From a virus, in IMG/VR virus record IMGVR_UViG_3300037503_000005, positions 1 to 55,645 of that record: a stretch of DNA of 55,645 nt, one strand, 5' to 3'. Under the pieces are notes generated by a model. It saw only the letters and a program-made list of their open reading frames with translations, was not told where the DNA came from and did not search any database. The translations under genes were made by a program, and so were the position numbers. Within the stretch, counting starts at the first letter, position 1; every line of letters begins with the position of its first letter. Shown piece by piece: positions 55,114-55,645 of the stretch.

Positions 55114-55645
55114 CTACTTAATTGATTTAATGGTAAACGGCGGCCTGATATTAACGTCGAATTCTGCCGATGCTTCTAATGCTGCCCTGACCATCTTTTC
55201 AGGCGTTGTGGTTCTGAGCGCATGCATAGCCCCCAGAGCTATTTGATCGGCGCAACCTATAGCCGCATACGGCGGGAGCGACATAGCCACGCCATAAGCG
55301 CTGTCAACCTGGAACAATCGCCCCTGATACCCAACAAGACACATGCCGTTTATCGTCTTACCCTCATTTTCGTCGTCAACTTCACAGCCGCCATCCTGCA
55401 TGGCTTTTCTTAGTGCCCTTGCAAACTTAACGACCATGTACTTTTCCACATCAAGGCGCGGGTCATGCTTTGGTAATTTAAGTTCATAGCAAACAATCTG
55501 ACACACGCGCTTTGAGCCGCTAACGCCGATAAGAAAATCACCCGCCTCAAAAACCTTTGGAGTTGCGCCTAACCGCAACGAGCCATCTTCTTGGGTAAAC
55601 GCAGCATCACCACCCATGAAGATTTGACCGCTCTTTGATATTGCG
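55114..55645 (-). CDS. Proteasome/HslV-like Ntn hydrolase, candidate prohead protease (main part)
   Basis: With the 5' part at 1-144 this is a 182-residue protein, the length of HslV. After Met removal Thr1 is the nucleophile; Asp18 (MGGDAA) and Lys35 (TPKVF) match the Thr-Asp-Lys set of proteasome beta/HslV. FLIGVSGS matches the HslV VIAGFAGG strand, and AAIGCADQIALGAMHAL the IGSGGxYAxAAARAL helix. It lies between portal and scaffold, where phages keep the prohead protease, and no other protease is seen in the head region. No ATPase partner gene is visible. Confidence 0.82.
   Translation of the reverse strand, partial: AISKSGQIFMGGDAAFTQEDGSLRLGATPKVFEAGDFLIGVSGSKRVCQIVCYELKLPKHDPRLDVEKYMVVKFARALRKAMQDGGCEVDDENEGKTINGMCLVGYQGRLFQVDSAYGVAMSLPPYAAIGCADQIALGAMHALRTTTPEKMVRAALEASAEFDVNIRPPFTIKSIK
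55519..55645. repeat. Circular-genome overlap, right copy
   Basis: Identical to bases 1-127. When counting genes or bases one copy should be removed. Confidence 0.93.

Overview
The window is a complete circular genome of a tailed double-stranded DNA bacteriophage: the first and last 127 bases are identical, the size expected of an assembly overlap, so the unit is about 55,518 bp and the contig ends fall inside a gene. Gene density is very high, ATGA/TAATG stop-start overlaps are common, Shine-Dalgarno sequences are strong and the standard bacterial code is used. A long tape measure, a tail chaperone pair with a frameshift and no visible contractile sheath gene suggest a siphovirus. The host cannot be named from sequence. 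Several small zinc-ribbon, PAS and exported-peptide genes have a flavour I associate with Acidobacteriota, which is only a weak guess. No integrase is visible, but a ParA gene, a small HTH gene and an iteron-bearing initiator are present, so the prophage probably persists as a plasmid (phage-plasmid).

Layout. (1) The leftward early operon runs down from 19.16 kb. It holds a ribbon-helix-helix (RHH) regulator in the Cro position, several tiny genes, a TPR protein facing a small exported peptide gene, an initiator-type tRNA, an SSB-like gene whose stop sits on a slippery site leading into a GIY-YIG frame, an iteron-bearing initiator, a PD-(D/E)XK nuclease, RNase H and a primase-polymerase/helicase. 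It continues through small zinc proteins and HNH genes into lysis-type genes (holin-like, peptidoglycan-binding, lipoprotein, membrane/coiled-coil proteins), a CheY-like response regulator, terminase and portal. (2) Across the circular junction the same strand continues (55.6 to 34.5 kb) with a proteasome/HslV-like Ntn hydrolase in the usual prohead-protease slot, then scaffold, decoration protein, major capsid protein, head-tail connection genes, tail tube, a terminator-flanked secreted-protein moron, tail chaperone, tape measure, tail tip and fibre. (3) The immunity region (19.1-20.6 kb) encodes an RHH-S24 (LexA-like) repressor and, overlapping it, a zinc-ribbon plus PAS protein very similar to photoactive yellow protein. 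It is bracketed by two copies of a GCATTGCATTGC operator, each overlapping the -35 box of an outward promoter. (4) The rightward early block (20.7-29.0 kb) has about 25 small genes, including SWIM, HNH and DpdA-like transglycosylase genes. (5) The plasmid module (29.0-30.7 kb, leftward) is Rep-iterons-ParA-HTH. (6) A rightward accessory block (30.8-34.5 kb) starts with a strong promoter and a DUF488 gene.

Working model, by inference: the RHH-S24 repressor shuts both early operons by binding the paired operators. Cleavage or other inactivation releases the RHH Cro analogue and replication genes to the left and host-takeover genes to the right. A PYP-like PAS sensor in the repressor operon, a response regulator and a TPR/peptide pair give the phage an unusual number of possible environmental inputs. 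The items most worth follow-up are the PYP-like sensor, the RHH-based switch, the Ntn-type candidate prohead protease, the SSB/GIY-YIG frameshift and the TPR/peptide pair.
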